Source: Neisseria chenwenguii
GTDB taxonomy: Bacteria > Pseudomonadota > Gammaproteobacteria > Burkholderiales > Neisseriaceae
DNA length: 64,000 nt
Direction: 5' to 3'
Assembly: GCF_002216145.1 (NCBI RefSeq)
Contig: NZ_CP022278.1
Span: forward strand, 1,116,001-1,180,000
Within the stretch, counting starts at the first letter, position 1; every line of letters begins with the position of its first letter. The notes beneath the pieces are model-generated. The model was not told the origin of the DNA, searched no databases, and saw only the letters and a program-made list of their open reading frames with translations. Both the position numbers and the translations under genes were made by a program. This document shows, one piece after another, positions 19,984 to 28,890 of the stretch.

Positions 19984-20241
19984 TTAATAACCAAATGATT
20001 TTTCTGCAACAAATGAACCTAATTTACCGCCTAAATATCCACCGACGACCCTACCGACAGCACCGCCTGCCACTGTTCCGGCAGGGCCTGCAATTAACGT
20101 TCCTAATGCCATGCCAGTGTAGGCCCCTGCTAACATACCAGCCGAACCTCCAACAAAACCACCCGCATCCGATGCAACTGTTTGTCCAATGTCAAATCCG
20201 CCGGAAACCTGGTTCAATTCATCCAAAGTCAGTATTTTCAT
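19984..20241 (-). CDS. Double-glycine-leader bacteriocin-like peptide, copy 1
   Basis: This 85-aa peptide has a leader MKILTLDELNQVSGG ending in the GG processing site for peptidase-containing ABC exporters; LxxxELxxVxGG is the class II bacteriocin leader pattern. The mature 70 residues are rich in Gly and Ala with GxxxG motifs (GGFVGGSAGMLAGAYTGMALG, later GGAVGRVVGGYLGGKLG) suited to membrane insertion and helix pairing. ATG 20241 is chosen because caggagtgatatt precedes it; upstream in-frame ATGs lack such a site. The matching exporter is not in the window. A microcin/class II bacteriocin is likely; the target is unknown. Confidence 0.8.
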   Translation of the reverse strand: MKILTLDELNQVSGGFDIGQTVASDAGGFVGGSAGMLAGAYTGMALGTLIAGPAGTVAGGAVGRVVGGYLGGKLGSFVAEKSFGY

Positions 20242-20276
20242 AATATCACTCCTGAAGTTAAAAATAAGTTGAAAAA

Positions 20277-20285
20277 ATATTAGCA
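20277..20285 (-). promoter_or_regulatory. Extended -10 promoter motif for bacteriocin copy 1
   Basis: On the minus strand tgcTAATAT lies 35 bp ahead of the start codon, and the surrounding bases (ggaaataaacatttgc) are conserved in copy 2. No clear -35 at standard spacing. Confidence 0.4.
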
Positions 20286-20320
20286 AATGTTTATTTCCAT
20301 CTGCCTCAAGTAAGGTTAGA

Positions 20321-20638
20321 ATCTGCCGGAAAAGTCCATATGAAATTCGGGCATTAACCTTTATAATTCAAAGTCATATATAAAATCCTTACCCATAAAA
20401 CACCATCAGGCCGTCTGAAAAACATTCAGACGGCCTATGCTTTTAAATTGACGCGTTTGAAAACAATATCTTAAGTGATGTTTAATTTACGAAAAAATAC
20501 CAAACCGGCAGCATCTCGCGGATTTAAAAAATTCCAAACGGGAATCAGGCGTTTACAAAATCATTCATAATCTTTCAAAAGTTCGGCTTCGAAAAGCACC
20601 GCTGCAAACGGTGCCAACAAAAATAGGCCGTCTGAAAA
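20321..20638. repeat. 318-bp direct repeat R2, right of the bacteriocin cassette
   Basis: Second copy of the repeat at 19248, in the same orientation, lying between the bacteriocin promoter region and pgk. It carries the same fkbP 3'-end remnant on the minus strand (20561-20595). A more diverged version sits right of the second cassette at 56967-57260. Confidence 0.85.
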
Positions 20639-20653
20639 TTCAGACGGCCTTTT
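20625..20653 (-). terminator. Terminator after pgk
   Basis: Inverted uptake sequences aggccgtctgaaaattcagacggcct placed just beyond the pgk stop. It coincides with the right end of repeat R2. Confidence 0.6.
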
Positions 20654-20667
20654 ACCGTTCCAACCGC

Positions 20668-21846
20668 TTACGCGCCGCGTTTTTCCAAAACGGCTACGGC
20701 GGGCAGCTCTTTGCCTTCCAAAAATTCAAGGAAGGCGCCGCCGCCGGTGGAGATGTAGCTGATTTTGTCGGTAATGCCGAATTTGGCAATCGCCGCCAGC
20801 GTGTCGCCGCCGCCCGCGATGGAAAACGCGCTGTTGTCGGCAATCGCGCGGGCGAGGGCTTCGGTGCCGCCCGCGAATTGGTTGAATTCAAACACGCCCA
20901 CAGGGCCGTTCCACACGACTGTGCCCGCGTTTTTCAGGATTTCCGCCAATGCGGCGGCAGACTGCGGGCCGACGTCCAAAATCATATCGTCTGCGGCGAC
21001 TTCGCTTAAGGCTTTGGTTTCGGCGGCGGCGTTTTCGGCAAATTCTTTCGCAGTTACGACGTCGGTCGGCAGCGGTACCGAGCCGCCTTTGGCCGCCATT
21101 TTCGCCATGATTTTTTTCGATTCTTCCACCAAATCGGTTTCCGCCAGCGATTTGCCGATGGGTTTGCCTTCGGCCAACAGGAAGGTATTGGCGATGCCAC
21201 CGCCGACGATGAGCTGGTCAACCTTGTCGGCCAGCGACTCGAGAATGGTCAGTTTGGTGGACACTTTGCTGCCCGCCACAATCGCCACCAGCGGACGCGC
21301 AGGCTCTTTCAGGGCTTTGCCCAACGCGTCGAGTTCGCCCGCCATCAAAACGCCGGCGCAGGCCACGGGCGCGGCTTGGGCAACGGCTTCGGTGGAGGCT
21401 TGCGCGCGGTGGGCGGTACCGAACGCATCGTTGACGAACACGTCACACAGCGCAGCGTAGGCTTTGCCGAGTTCCAAATCGTTTTTCTTTTCGCCTTTGT
21501 TGATGCGCACGTTTTGCAGCATCACCACGTCACCCGCGTTCAGCGCAGGTTTGTTTTCGCGCCAGTCGTTGAGCACCTTGACCTCTTTGCCGAGCAGACC
21601 GCCCAAGTGCGCGGCCACCGGTGCAACGTCGTCTTCGGGGTGGAATTCGCCTTCGGTCGGGCGGCCGAGGTGGGTCATGATGATGACCGACGCGCCCTTG
21701 TCCAAACAGTATTTGATCGACGCGAGCGAGGCGCGGATGCGGGTGTCGTCACTGATTTTGCCGTCTTTAAACGGCACGTTCATATCGGCGCGGATGAGCA
21801 CGGTTTTGCCGCTTACGTCCTGCTCGGTCAGTTTCAAAAATGCCAT
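20668..21846 (-). CDS. pgk: Phosphoglycerate kinase
   Basis: This 392-aa cytoplasmic enzyme makes ATP from 1,3-bisphosphoglycerate in glycolysis (reverse in gluconeogenesis). Start and motifs are standard: [69 protein letters not shown], the ATP loop [11 protein letters not shown] and [11 protein letters not shown]. It stands alone here, without other glycolytic genes. Confidence 0.97.
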   Translation of the reverse strand: MAFLKLTEQDVSGKTVLIRADMNVPFKDGKISDDTRIRASLASIKYCLDKGASVIIMTHLGRPTEGEFHPEDDVAPVAAHLGGLLGKEVKVLNDWRENKPALNAGDVVMLQNVRINKGEKKNDLELGKAYAALCDVFVNDAFGTAHRAQASTEAVAQAAPVACAGVLMAGELDALGKALKEPARPLVAIVAGSKVSTKLTILESLADKVDQLIVGGGIANTFLLAEGKPIGKSLAETDLVEESKKIMAKMAAKGGSVPLPTDVVTAKEFAENAAAETKALSEVAADDMILDVGPQSAAALAEILKNAGTVVWNGPVGVFEFNQFAGGTEALARAIADNSAFSIAGGGDTLAAIAKFGITDKISYISTGGGAFLEFLEGKELPAVAVLEKRGA

Positions 21847-22010
21847 GTCGGTTCCTTTTCAAACGGATTGCAGATAAAAATTTCGAGCTGTGATTATCCG
21901 TCAAGCGCCTTTTGCGGTAAAGGCGCGATTGGGCAGGGCTTGATTTGGGTCAGGGTCGGAAAAAATTTCAGACGGCCTATTATTTGCAAAAGGCCGTCTG
22001 AAAACACACA

Positions 22011-22487
22011 TTACAGCTCAACCGTATCCGGCCCCATCACCTTATCCATCGGGCCGATGGGCGTGTGGAACGCTACGCCCAAGCGGTTCCAGGCGTTGAT
22101 TTGGGCGATGGAAAACATGACTTCGGCCAGCTCTTTGTCGGAAAACACGCTGCGGGCGCGGTTGTACAGATCGTCGCTCAAACCCTGCGGGGTCATTTTT
22201 GTCAGCGCTTCGGTGATTTCCAGCGCGATGCGTTCGCGGTCGGAAAACAGGTTCGACTCACGCCACACGGCAACATGGTGCAGACGCATTTCGCGCTCGC
22301 CCGCTTTGCGCGCGGTTTTGACGTGCATATCGATGCAGAATGTGCAGCCGTTCATCTGCGAGGCGCGGATTTTAATCAGCTCTTTGAGAAATAAATCGAT
22401 GGATGCGTTGCCCAGCGCGGTTTCCACGCCCAGCATGGCGTTAAAAATTTCTGCGTCTTCAATCGGATTGCTTAATCATTTGGACAT
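22011..22487 (-). pseudogene. AhpD-like carboxymuconolactone decarboxylase family protein with an early stop
   Basis: The well-conserved part (22011-22436, 141 aa) has the family redox motif CTFCIDMHVKTARKAGE with the CxxC and His. An upstream ATG at 22487 with a strong ribosome-binding site (aggagtaaaa) reads MSK, then TGA, then LSNPIEDAEIFNAMLGVE in the same frame. The TGA at 22476-22478 therefore interrupts the natural start. Translation might restart at ATG 22436, losing 17 residues and leaving the active site. Members are peroxidase-like or stress-linked; the substrate is unknown. Confidence 0.75.
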
Positions 22488-22603
22488 TTTTACTCCTGAA
22501 TTAGATTGGGGGGGGATTTTCAGACGGCCTTTCTTCGTCGAAAACGGAACTTTTACGCAAACAAAAAGACACCTGTCTAAAGGCCGTCTGAAAAATCAAA
22601 GCG

Positions 22604-23329
22604 CTACAAACGGAAACCCGCATCCCAGCCGAGTTTTGCTTTCGCTTTTGCGGTGCTCAAAGTCGGGCTGTCGTCGGCGATGTTGAAAATGCCGGATTCG
22701 GTTTGGTCGATGGCGAGAAACGCAGCGCGCACGGCAGCATCGACGTTGACCGAAGCCATGCCTTCAAACGGCGCGTCAAAGCCGGTGCCTTTGCCGTAGA
22801 GCAGGCCGTTGCGCAAAACGATGCCGACGAATTTGCCGTTCAGCGTCTGCTGCTCAAGGCTGTGCACCGCGCGGGAAGTTTCGCCGTAGGTCGGGTCAGC
22901 GAAGTTCAACAGCGGCGATTCTTCGTCGGTTACGCCTTCTTTCGGCTCATACACAAAGGCGATGCTCTGCGCGATGAATTTTTCCACGCCGGCCTGCTCG
23001 GCGGCTTCGACCAGGTTGCGCGTACCTTCCTCTCGGATGCGGGCGTTGCGCTCCAACGCGGCTTCCATCTGCTCGGGCGCGAGGCCGTCGGGCAGGTCGG
23101 TAAGCTGGTGGCTGACCACGGAAGGCTTGGCCTCGGCCATCGCGCGCGCGATGCCTGCTTTGTCGAACGCATCGACAACCACGGGCTTCACGCCCATTTC
23201 GGCCAACTTCGCGGCTTTCGCTTCGGTGCGCGTGATGCCGTACACCGTCCAGCCCGCGTCCAGCAGCATTTTGCACAAAGGTTTGCCGATCACGCCGGTG
23301 GCGCCAGCAACGAAAATGGTTTTGTTCAT
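22604..23329 (-). CDS. NAD(P)-dependent epimerase/dehydratase family protein
   Basis: This 241-aa Rossmann protein of the extended/atypical short-chain dehydrogenase class has the nucleotide-binding motif FVAGATGVIGKPLC at residues 5-18, then QLTDLPDG, AEQAGVEKFIAQSIAFVY and GIVLRNGLLYGKGTG. It probably binds NADP(H) and acts on a sugar or small carbonyl compound. It ends near an uptake sequence before the AhpD-like gene. It is shorter than the family's usual 280-330 aa: the C-terminal part stops soon after the NIADDSP motif, so a trimmed C-terminus is possible. Confidence 0.8.
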   Translation of the reverse strand: MNKTIFVAGATGVIGKPLCKMLLDAGWTVYGITRTEAKAAKLAEMGVKPVVVDAFDKAGIARAMAEAKPSVVSHQLTDLPDGLAPEQMEAALERNARIREEGTRNLVEAAEQAGVEKFIAQSIAFVYEPKEGVTDEESPLLNFADPTYGETSRAVHSLEQQTLNGKFVGIVLRNGLLYGKGTGFDAPFEGMASVNVDAAVRAAFLAIDQTESGIFNIADDSPTLSTAKAKAKLGWDAGFRL

Positions 23330-23791
23330 AAAGTTTTTCCTTTTTAAATCAATTAAATATTTATTATTGAAAGCCGAACAGGCCGTCTGAATTTTTCCGG
23401 ACATCATGCCTGCCTGCGCGGGAATAACGCCGTTTAAAGCGTCAACCGTTTCAGACGGCCTTTAGCTTGAGCGGTTTTGCAAAAGCCCAATCAGTTTTTA
23501 CTGCATACAAACTGCGCGGTAATGGATGATTGCAATTTTTGTCATTTTTTATCCTCTTGTTGATTTTTAAGGTTGAAAACGCGGTTTTGCCCGCAAAAAG
23601 GCTTGCGGGCAAAACCGTCATTTTCGGCGAATATTTTACAGGATTAGTGTTGGTCTGTGGCATGTACTGTGTTTTTTCAGGTAAAACAAAGGCCGTCTGA
23701 AAACGTTTGTTTGCATTTTCAGACGGCCTTTCCCCATTCTTTGTTTGCTACAATACTGTTTCCCCTAAACCCCGCAAAAGGCCGTCTGAAA
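23330..23791. other. 462-bp intergenic region before mutS
   Basis: Between divergent genes. It holds an inverted uptake-sequence pair (23692-23733), other single uptake sequences and the mutS promoter motif. A 70-codon minus-strand frame at 23451-23663 has no recognisable features and is not called. Confidence 0.5.
23746..23754 (+). promoter_or_regulatory. Extended -10 promoter motif for mutS
   Basis: tgcTACAAT matches an extended -10 element with one mismatch, 38 bp ahead of the mutS start. No clear -35. Confidence 0.4.
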
Positions 23792-26389
23792 ATGTCCAAA
23801 CCCGTTTCCCCGATGATGCAGCAGTATCTCGCCATCAAAGCCGAACATCAGGACAAGCTCCTGTTTTACCGCATGGGCGATTTTTACGAGATGTTTTTCG
23901 ACGATGCGGTCGAGGCGGCTAAACTTTTGGACATCACGCTGACCACGCGCGGGCAGGTGGACGGCGAGCCGGTGAAGATGGCGGGCGTGCCCTACCATTC
24001 GGCGGAATCGTATCTGACGCGGCTGATTAAGATGGGCAAAAGCGTGGCGATTTGCGAGCAGGTGGGGGAAGTGGGTGCGGCGAAAGGGCCGGTCGAGCGC
24101 AAAGTCGTGCGCATCGTTACGCCGGGAACGCTGACGGATTCGGCGTTTTTGGAAGACAAGGAAACCAACCGCATTGTGGCGGTGTATGCGGGGAAAAAGC
24201 AGGTCGGGCTGGCTTGGGCGTCGCTGCAGAGCGGCGAATTTAAGGCCAAGATTGTGCCGTCTGAAAAGTTAAACGATGAGTTGGCACGGCTTTCGGCGGC
24301 GGAAATTCTGTTGCCCGACCAGAAAAACACGCCGCAGATTCCGGGCGGCAACATCACGCGGCTGAACGCGTGGCAGTTTGCCGTCGATGCGGGCGAAAAA
24401 CTGCTGACCGACTATTTCGGCACTCAGGATTTGCGCGCGTTCGGCCTCGAGCGCGGCGTTCACGACGATGCAATCGGCGCGGCGGGCGCGCTGCTCAACT
24501 ATATCCGCCTGACGCAGAACGGCCTGCCGCAACACCTCGACGGCCTTTCGCTGGAAACGGAAAACCAGTTTGTCGGCATGGATGCGGCGACGCGGCGCAA
24601 TCTGGAAATCACGCAGACCATCAGCGGCAAAAAAGCGCCGACGCTGTTTTCCGTGCTCGACGACTGTGCGACCCACATGGGCAGCCGCCTGCTCGCGCTG
24701 TGGCTGCACCATCCTTTGCGCAGCCGCGCGCATATTCTGGCGCGGCAGGAAGCAGTGGAAATGTTGCGCAGCCAGTTTGCCGCACTGCAAGGCCGTCTGA
24801 AAAACATTGCCGACATCGAGCGCATTGCCGCGCGGATTGCGGTGGGCAATGCCCGTCCGCGTGATTTGGCGGCGCTGCGCGACAGTCTGTTTGAGCTGGC
24901 GCAGGCGGAATTTTCCGCCGAGGGCAGCAGCCTTTTGGAAACGCTGCAAAACGTGTTCCCGCAAACCCTGCCGCTGGCGGAAAAACTCAAAGCCGCAGTT
25001 TTGCCCGAACCGGCGGTGTGGCTGCGCGACGGCGGCGTGATTAATCACGGTTTCAGCGCCGAGCTCGACGAGTTGCGCCATATCCAAAACCACGGCGACG
25101 AATTCCTGCTTTCTTTGGAAGCGCGCGAACGCGAGCGCACGGGGCTTTCCACGCTGAAAGTCGAGTTCAACCGCGTACACGGTTTCTATATCGAACTCTC
25201 CAAAATCCAAGCCGAACAGGCGCCCGCCGACTACCGGCGACGCCAAACGCTGAAAAACGCCGAACGCTTCATCACGCCCGAATTAAAAGCCTTTGAAGAC
25301 AAAGTGTTAACTGCGCAAGAGCAGGCGCTGGCATTGGAAAAACAGCTTTTCGACGCGCTGCTGAAAGAACTTCAGACGGCCTTGCCGCTGCTCCAGCGCG
25401 CCGCCAAAGCCGCCGCCTCGCTCGACGTTTTGGCCGCCTTTGCCCGCCATGCCGAAGAGCGCGGCTACACCCGCCCCGCGTTCGCCGATTATCCTGTTAT
25501 CGACATCCAAAACGGCCGCCATCCTGTCGTCGAAGCGCAGGTTCGCCACTTCACCCCCAACCACACCGCGCTCGACCACAAACACCGCCTGATGCTGCTC
25601 ACCGGCCCGAATATGGGCGGCAAATCGACCTATATGCGCCAAGTCGCGCTGATTGTGCTGCTTGCGCACACCGGCGCGTTTGTGCCCGCCGAATCCGCCA
25701 CCATCGGCAGCATCGACCAGATTTTCACCCGCATCGGCGCCAGCGACGACCTCGCTTCCAACCGTTCCACCTTTATGGTCGAAATGAGCGAAACCGCCTA
25801 CATCCTCCACCACGCCACGCCGCAGTCGCTGGTATTGATGGACGAAGTCGGCCGCGGCACCTCCACCTTCGACGGCCTCGCGCTGGCGCAGGCGATTGCC
25901 GAACATTTATTGCAGAAAAACAAATCCTTCAGCCTGTTTGCCACCCACTATTTCGAGCTTACCCGCCTGCCCGAAGCCTGCGCCGAAGCCGTCAATATGC
26001 ACCTCTCCGCGCTCGAACAGGGGCAGGACATCGTCTTCCTCCACCACATCGAACCCGGCCCCGCCAGCAAAAGCTACGGCATCGCCGTCGCCAAACTCGC
26101 CGGCCTGCCCGCCCGCGCACTGAAATCCGCCCAAAAGCATTTGAGCGGATTGGAACAGCAGGCCGCAGCACAACAGCCGCAGATGGATATTTTCAGCATG
26201 ATGCCGTCTGACGCCGACATGGCAGACGAAGAAAGAGAAGCAAATGCCGTCGATGAAAATGCCGATGGCAAAAACAGGCCGTCTGAAACCGAAACCGCGC
26301 TGCGCAAAGCCCTGGCCGAAATCAGCCCCGACGACCTGACCCCGCGCGAAGCGCTGGATGCGCTGTACCGGCTCAAAGGGCTGGTGTGA
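23792..26389 (+). CDS. mutS: DNA mismatch repair protein MutS
   Basis: This 865-aa protein recognises mismatches and recruits MutL. Visible: the mismatch-reading motif [11 protein letters not shown] at about residues 30-40 (Phe and Glu of FxE), the lever and clamp domains, Walker [15 protein letters not shown], the signature around [17 protein letters not shown], Walker [17 protein letters not shown] and ATHYFELT. The C-terminal tail contains an uptake sequence encoding RPSETE. ATG 23792 starts [13 protein letters not shown], the usual start, and lies directly after an uptake sequence that overlaps the ribosome-binding position. Confidence 0.97.
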   Translation: MSKPVSPMMQQYLAIKAEHQDKLLFYRMGDFYEMFFDDAVEAAKLLDITLTTRGQVDGEPVKMAGVPYHSAESYLTRLIKMGKSVAICEQVGEVGAAKGPVERKVVRIVTPGTLTDSAFLEDKETNRIVAVYAGKKQVGLAWASLQSGEFKAKIVPSEKLNDELARLSAAEILLPDQKNTPQIPGGNITRLNAWQFAVDAGEKLLTDYFGTQDLRAFGLERGVHDDAIGAAGALLNYIRLTQNGLPQHLDGLSLETENQFVGMDAATRRNLEITQTISGKKAPTLFSVLDDCATHMGSRLLALWLHHPLRSRAHILARQEAVEMLRSQFAALQGRLKNIADIERIAARIAVGNARPRDLAALRDSLFELAQAEFSAEGSSLLETLQNVFPQTLPLAEKLKAAVLPEPAVWLRDGGVINHGFSAELDELRHIQNHGDEFLLSLEARERERTGLSTLKVEFNRVHGFYIELSKIQAEQAPADYRRRQTLKNAERFITPELKAFEDKVLTAQEQALALEKQLFDALLKELQTALPLLQRAAKAAASLDVLAAFARHAEERGYTRPAFADYPVIDIQNGRHPVVEAQVRHFTPNHTALDHKHRLMLLTGPNMGGKSTYMRQVALIVLLAHTGAFVPAESATIGSIDQIFTRIGASDDLASNRSTFMVEMSETAYILHHATPQSLVLMDEVGRGTSTFDGLALAQAIAEHLLQKNKSFSLFATHYFELTRLPEACAEAVNMHLSALEQGQDIVFLHHIEPGPASKSYGIAVAKLAGLPARALKSAQKHLSGLEQQAAAQQPQMDIFSMMPSDADMADEEREANAVDENADGKNRPSETETALRKALAEISPDDLTPREALDALYRLKGLV

Positions 26390-26501
26390 GGCCGAGGCCG
26401 TTGCACAAACCAAAACGGCTGTCTGAAAATTCTGCCTGACGGAGCTCCCGGCCGATTTTCTCACTTTGCCGCGCATTGCCGGCACCGCTGTTTACCAAAC
26501 G

Positions 26502-26534
26502 AAAGGCCGTCTGAAAGTTTTCAGACGGCCTTTC
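26502..26534. terminator. Bidirectional terminator between mutS and the marC-type gene
   Basis: aaaggccgtctgaaa/ttttcagacggccttt hairpin with flanking A and T tracts between convergent genes. Confidence 0.75.
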
Positions 26535-26563
26535 GGCATATCGGTATGGGCTGCGGCAGCCGG

Positions 26564-27190
26564 CTATAAATTCGGAAATGCGCCGTGTATGCCCGAAATC
26601 AGCATCTGTACGCCGATGACGGTCAGAATCAGACCCATCATACGGGTAATGACGTTCATGGCGTTGTTGCCGATAAGCCGGACGACGGTTTTGCCGTACA
26701 CAAACAAAACATAGGTCATCACACAAAGCAGGGCAAAGGCGGAGACAGTGATCCATACCGTGTCTTGCGCCGATAAATTCATTGCGGTGGCAATGGCGCC
26801 CGGGCCGGCCAAAAGCGGCGTGGCCAGCGGCGAAACGGCCACGCTCATTTTGTCTTCCCAATTTTGCTGTGAAACGTCGTCAGGGTGGTGTGCCGGCGAC
26901 TGTCTGCCTTGCAGCATATGGAAGCCGATTAAAAACACCAAAACGCCGCCGGCCAGGCGCAACGCGGGCAGCGTCATACCGAACATTTCGAAGATATACT
27001 GTCCGCACAGGGAAAACACCGCCACAATCGCAAACGCAATCAGCAGGCTGCGCCGTGCAACGGCGCGGGAGAGCGCTGCGTCGTCGCTGGCGGTCAGGCT
27101 CAGGTACACAGGCAGGTTGGTCAGCGGATTCATGATGGCGAAAAAGGCCATAAAGGCCAAACCGAAATGGTGCAACACAGTCATCGGCAT
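26564..27190 (-). CDS. MarC family integral membrane protein
   Basis: This 208-aa protein has six hydrophobic helices and the MarC-family signature at the start (FFAIMNPLTNLPVYLSLT) plus PLATPLLAGPGAIATAM in the middle. Despite the name, MarC proteins are not proven drug-resistance factors; the family includes amino-acid-exporter-like YchE. Substrate unknown. It is transcribed alone. Confidence 0.88.
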   Translation of the reverse strand: MPMTVLHHFGLAFMAFFAIMNPLTNLPVYLSLTASDDAALSRAVARRSLLIAFAIVAVFSLCGQYIFEMFGMTLPALRLAGGVLVFLIGFHMLQGRQSPAHHPDDVSQQNWEDKMSVAVSPLATPLLAGPGAIATAMNLSAQDTVWITVSAFALLCVMTYVLFVYGKTVVRLIGNNAMNVITRMMGLILTVIGVQMLISGIHGAFPNL

Positions 27191-27280
27191 TTTCTTTCTG
27201 CCTGCCGGTTTCAGACGGCAGGCTTCGGGGTGGTTGGAGGATTGTTTCGGGATTTCTGAATTTTTCCGGTTTTAAAACGG

Positions 27281-27312
27281 AGAGGCCGTCTGAAATTTTT
27301 CAGACGGCCGCT
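27281..27312 (-). terminator. Terminator after gltX
   Basis: Inverted uptake sequences aggccgtctgaaattt/tttcagacggcc directly after the gltX stop codon. Confidence 0.6.
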
Positions 27313-27328
27313 GCTCTGTTTCAAAATA

Positions 27329-28723
27329 TCAGGCGCGGACTCTGCGCAACACCTCTTCTTTGCCGATTAAGGCCAATACTGCGTCCACGCTCGGGGTTTT
27401 GGCGGTGCCGCAGACGGCCAGACGCAGCGGCATGCCGAGTTTGCCCATTTTGATGCCTTCTTCGTCACAGAAGGATTTGAACAATTCGTGAATGGCGTCG
27501 GCACTCCATTCGGTCAGCGCTTCGAGTTTGTCGGCAAAACGCAGCATACGTGCGGAGGCTTCGTCGTCCCAATGTTTCTGCACGTCGGCTTCAGCAGGGG
27601 TTTGTTTTTCGTAGAAATACAGGCATTCGTCGGCCAGCGCGTTCAGGTCTTGCGCGCGGTCCTTCACCAATGCCAACACCTCTTCCAGCGCAGGTTTGGC
27701 GGTGTCATTGATGCCGCGCACAGCCAAACGCGGGGCAATCAGTTCCGCCAGTTTTTCAGACGGCATGGCTTTGATGTGTTCGGCGTTAATCCAATAGAGC
27801 TTTTTCAAATCCATGCGGCTGGGCGACGGGGAAACGTCTTTCAAATCAAACCATTGGATAAACTGTTCCATCGTGAAAAATTCGTCGTCGCCGTGCGCCC
27901 AGCCCAAACGCGCCAGATAGTTGAGCATGGCTTCGGGCAGGATGCCCATCGCGCCGAAATCGGTGATGGCCACGGTGTCGCCGCTGCGTTTGGAGATTTT
28001 TTTGCCCTGCTCGTTCAAAATCATCGGCAGGTGGGCGTATTCGGGCAGTTTTGCGCCCATCGCCTGCAAGATGTTGATTTGCTTTGGAGTATTGTTCACA
28101 TGATCGTCGCCGCGGATAACATGGGTAACGCCCATGTCGAAGTCGTCCACCACCACGCAGAAGTTGTAGGTCGGCGTGCCGTCGGCGCGGGCGATAATCA
28201 GGTCGTCGAGTGCTTCGTTGGGAATGCTGATTTCGCCTTTGACCAAATCGTGCCAACGGGTTACGCCTTCGGTCGGGGTTTTGAAGCGGACGACGGGTTC
28301 GATGCCTTCGGGCACGGGCGGCAGGGTTTTGCCGGCTTCGGGACGCCAGCGGCGGTCGTAAGTGGCCGTGCCTTCTTTTTCGGCCTTTTCGCGCATGGCT
28401 TCGAGTTCTTCTTTGCTGCAATAGCAGTAGTAGGCCGCGCCTTTTTCCAAGAGTTCGGCGATGACTTCTTTGTAGCGGTCGAAACGGCGCGTTTGGTAAA
28501 CCACGTTGCCGGCGTTGTCGTAATTCAGGCCGACCCAGTCCATGCCGTCGAGAATGATGTTCACCGATTCGGCGGTGGAGCGCACAAGGTCGGTGTCTTC
28601 GATGCGCAGTAAAAATTCGCCTTTGTGCTTGCGGGCGAACGCCCATGAAAACAGGGCGGTGCGCACGCCGCCGATATGGAGGTAGCCGGTGGGGCTGGGG
28701 GCGAAACGGGTTTTGACGGTCAT
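27329..28723 (-). CDS. gltX: Glutamyl-tRNA synthetase
   Basis: This 464-aa class I synthetase has the HIGH-type motif GYLHIGG near residue 16, SWAFARKHKGEFLLRIEDTD, and the KMSKS-type motif KKISKRSG near 240. It charges tRNA-Glu. ATG 28723 (MTVKTRFAPSPTG) is the family start; the open frame extends further upstream without support. About 170 bp separate it from ftsY, with a hairpin between. Confidence 0.96.
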   Translation of the reverse strand: MTVKTRFAPSPTGYLHIGGVRTALFSWAFARKHKGEFLLRIEDTDLVRSTAESVNIILDGMDWVGLNYDNAGNVVYQTRRFDRYKEVIAELLEKGAAYYCYCSKEELEAMREKAEKEGTATYDRRWRPEAGKTLPPVPEGIEPVVRFKTPTEGVTRWHDLVKGEISIPNEALDDLIIARADGTPTYNFCVVVDDFDMGVTHVIRGDDHVNNTPKQINILQAMGAKLPEYAHLPMILNEQGKKISKRSGDTVAITDFGAMGILPEAMLNYLARLGWAHGDDEFFTMEQFIQWFDLKDVSPSPSRMDLKKLYWINAEHIKAMPSEKLAELIAPRLAVRGINDTAKPALEEVLALVKDRAQDLNALADECLYFYEKQTPAEADVQKHWDDEASARMLRFADKLEALTEWSADAIHELFKSFCDEEGIKMGKLGMPLRLAVCGTAKTPSVDAVLALIGKEEVLRRVRA

Positions 28724-28794
28724 AGTGAGTTCCCAAAAACGGTTTGAAAACGGTATTTTAACCGCTGGGGCAAGATGCTGCCACAGAGGATGGA

Positions 28795-28878
28795 AAAGGC
28801 CGTCTGAAACTTCGATGGGTTGCCGGGCAAAGTGAAGCACTTGTGCTGAGCGTAGCCGAAGTTTCAGACGGCCTTTGC
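28795..28878 (-). terminator. Long hairpin between ftsY and gltX
   Basis: aaaggccgtctgaaacttcg and cgaagtttcagacggccttt form a 20-bp stem around an approximately 40-base loop (gatgggttgccgggc...). It probably terminates ftsY transcription. Confidence 0.6.
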
Positions 28879-28890
28879 TGTTTTCAAACC

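Noticed and set aside
23451..23663. 70-codon minus-strand frame upstream of mutS
   Set aside because: It has no ribosome-binding site or domain, and its end is made by an uptake sequence; more likely non-coding.
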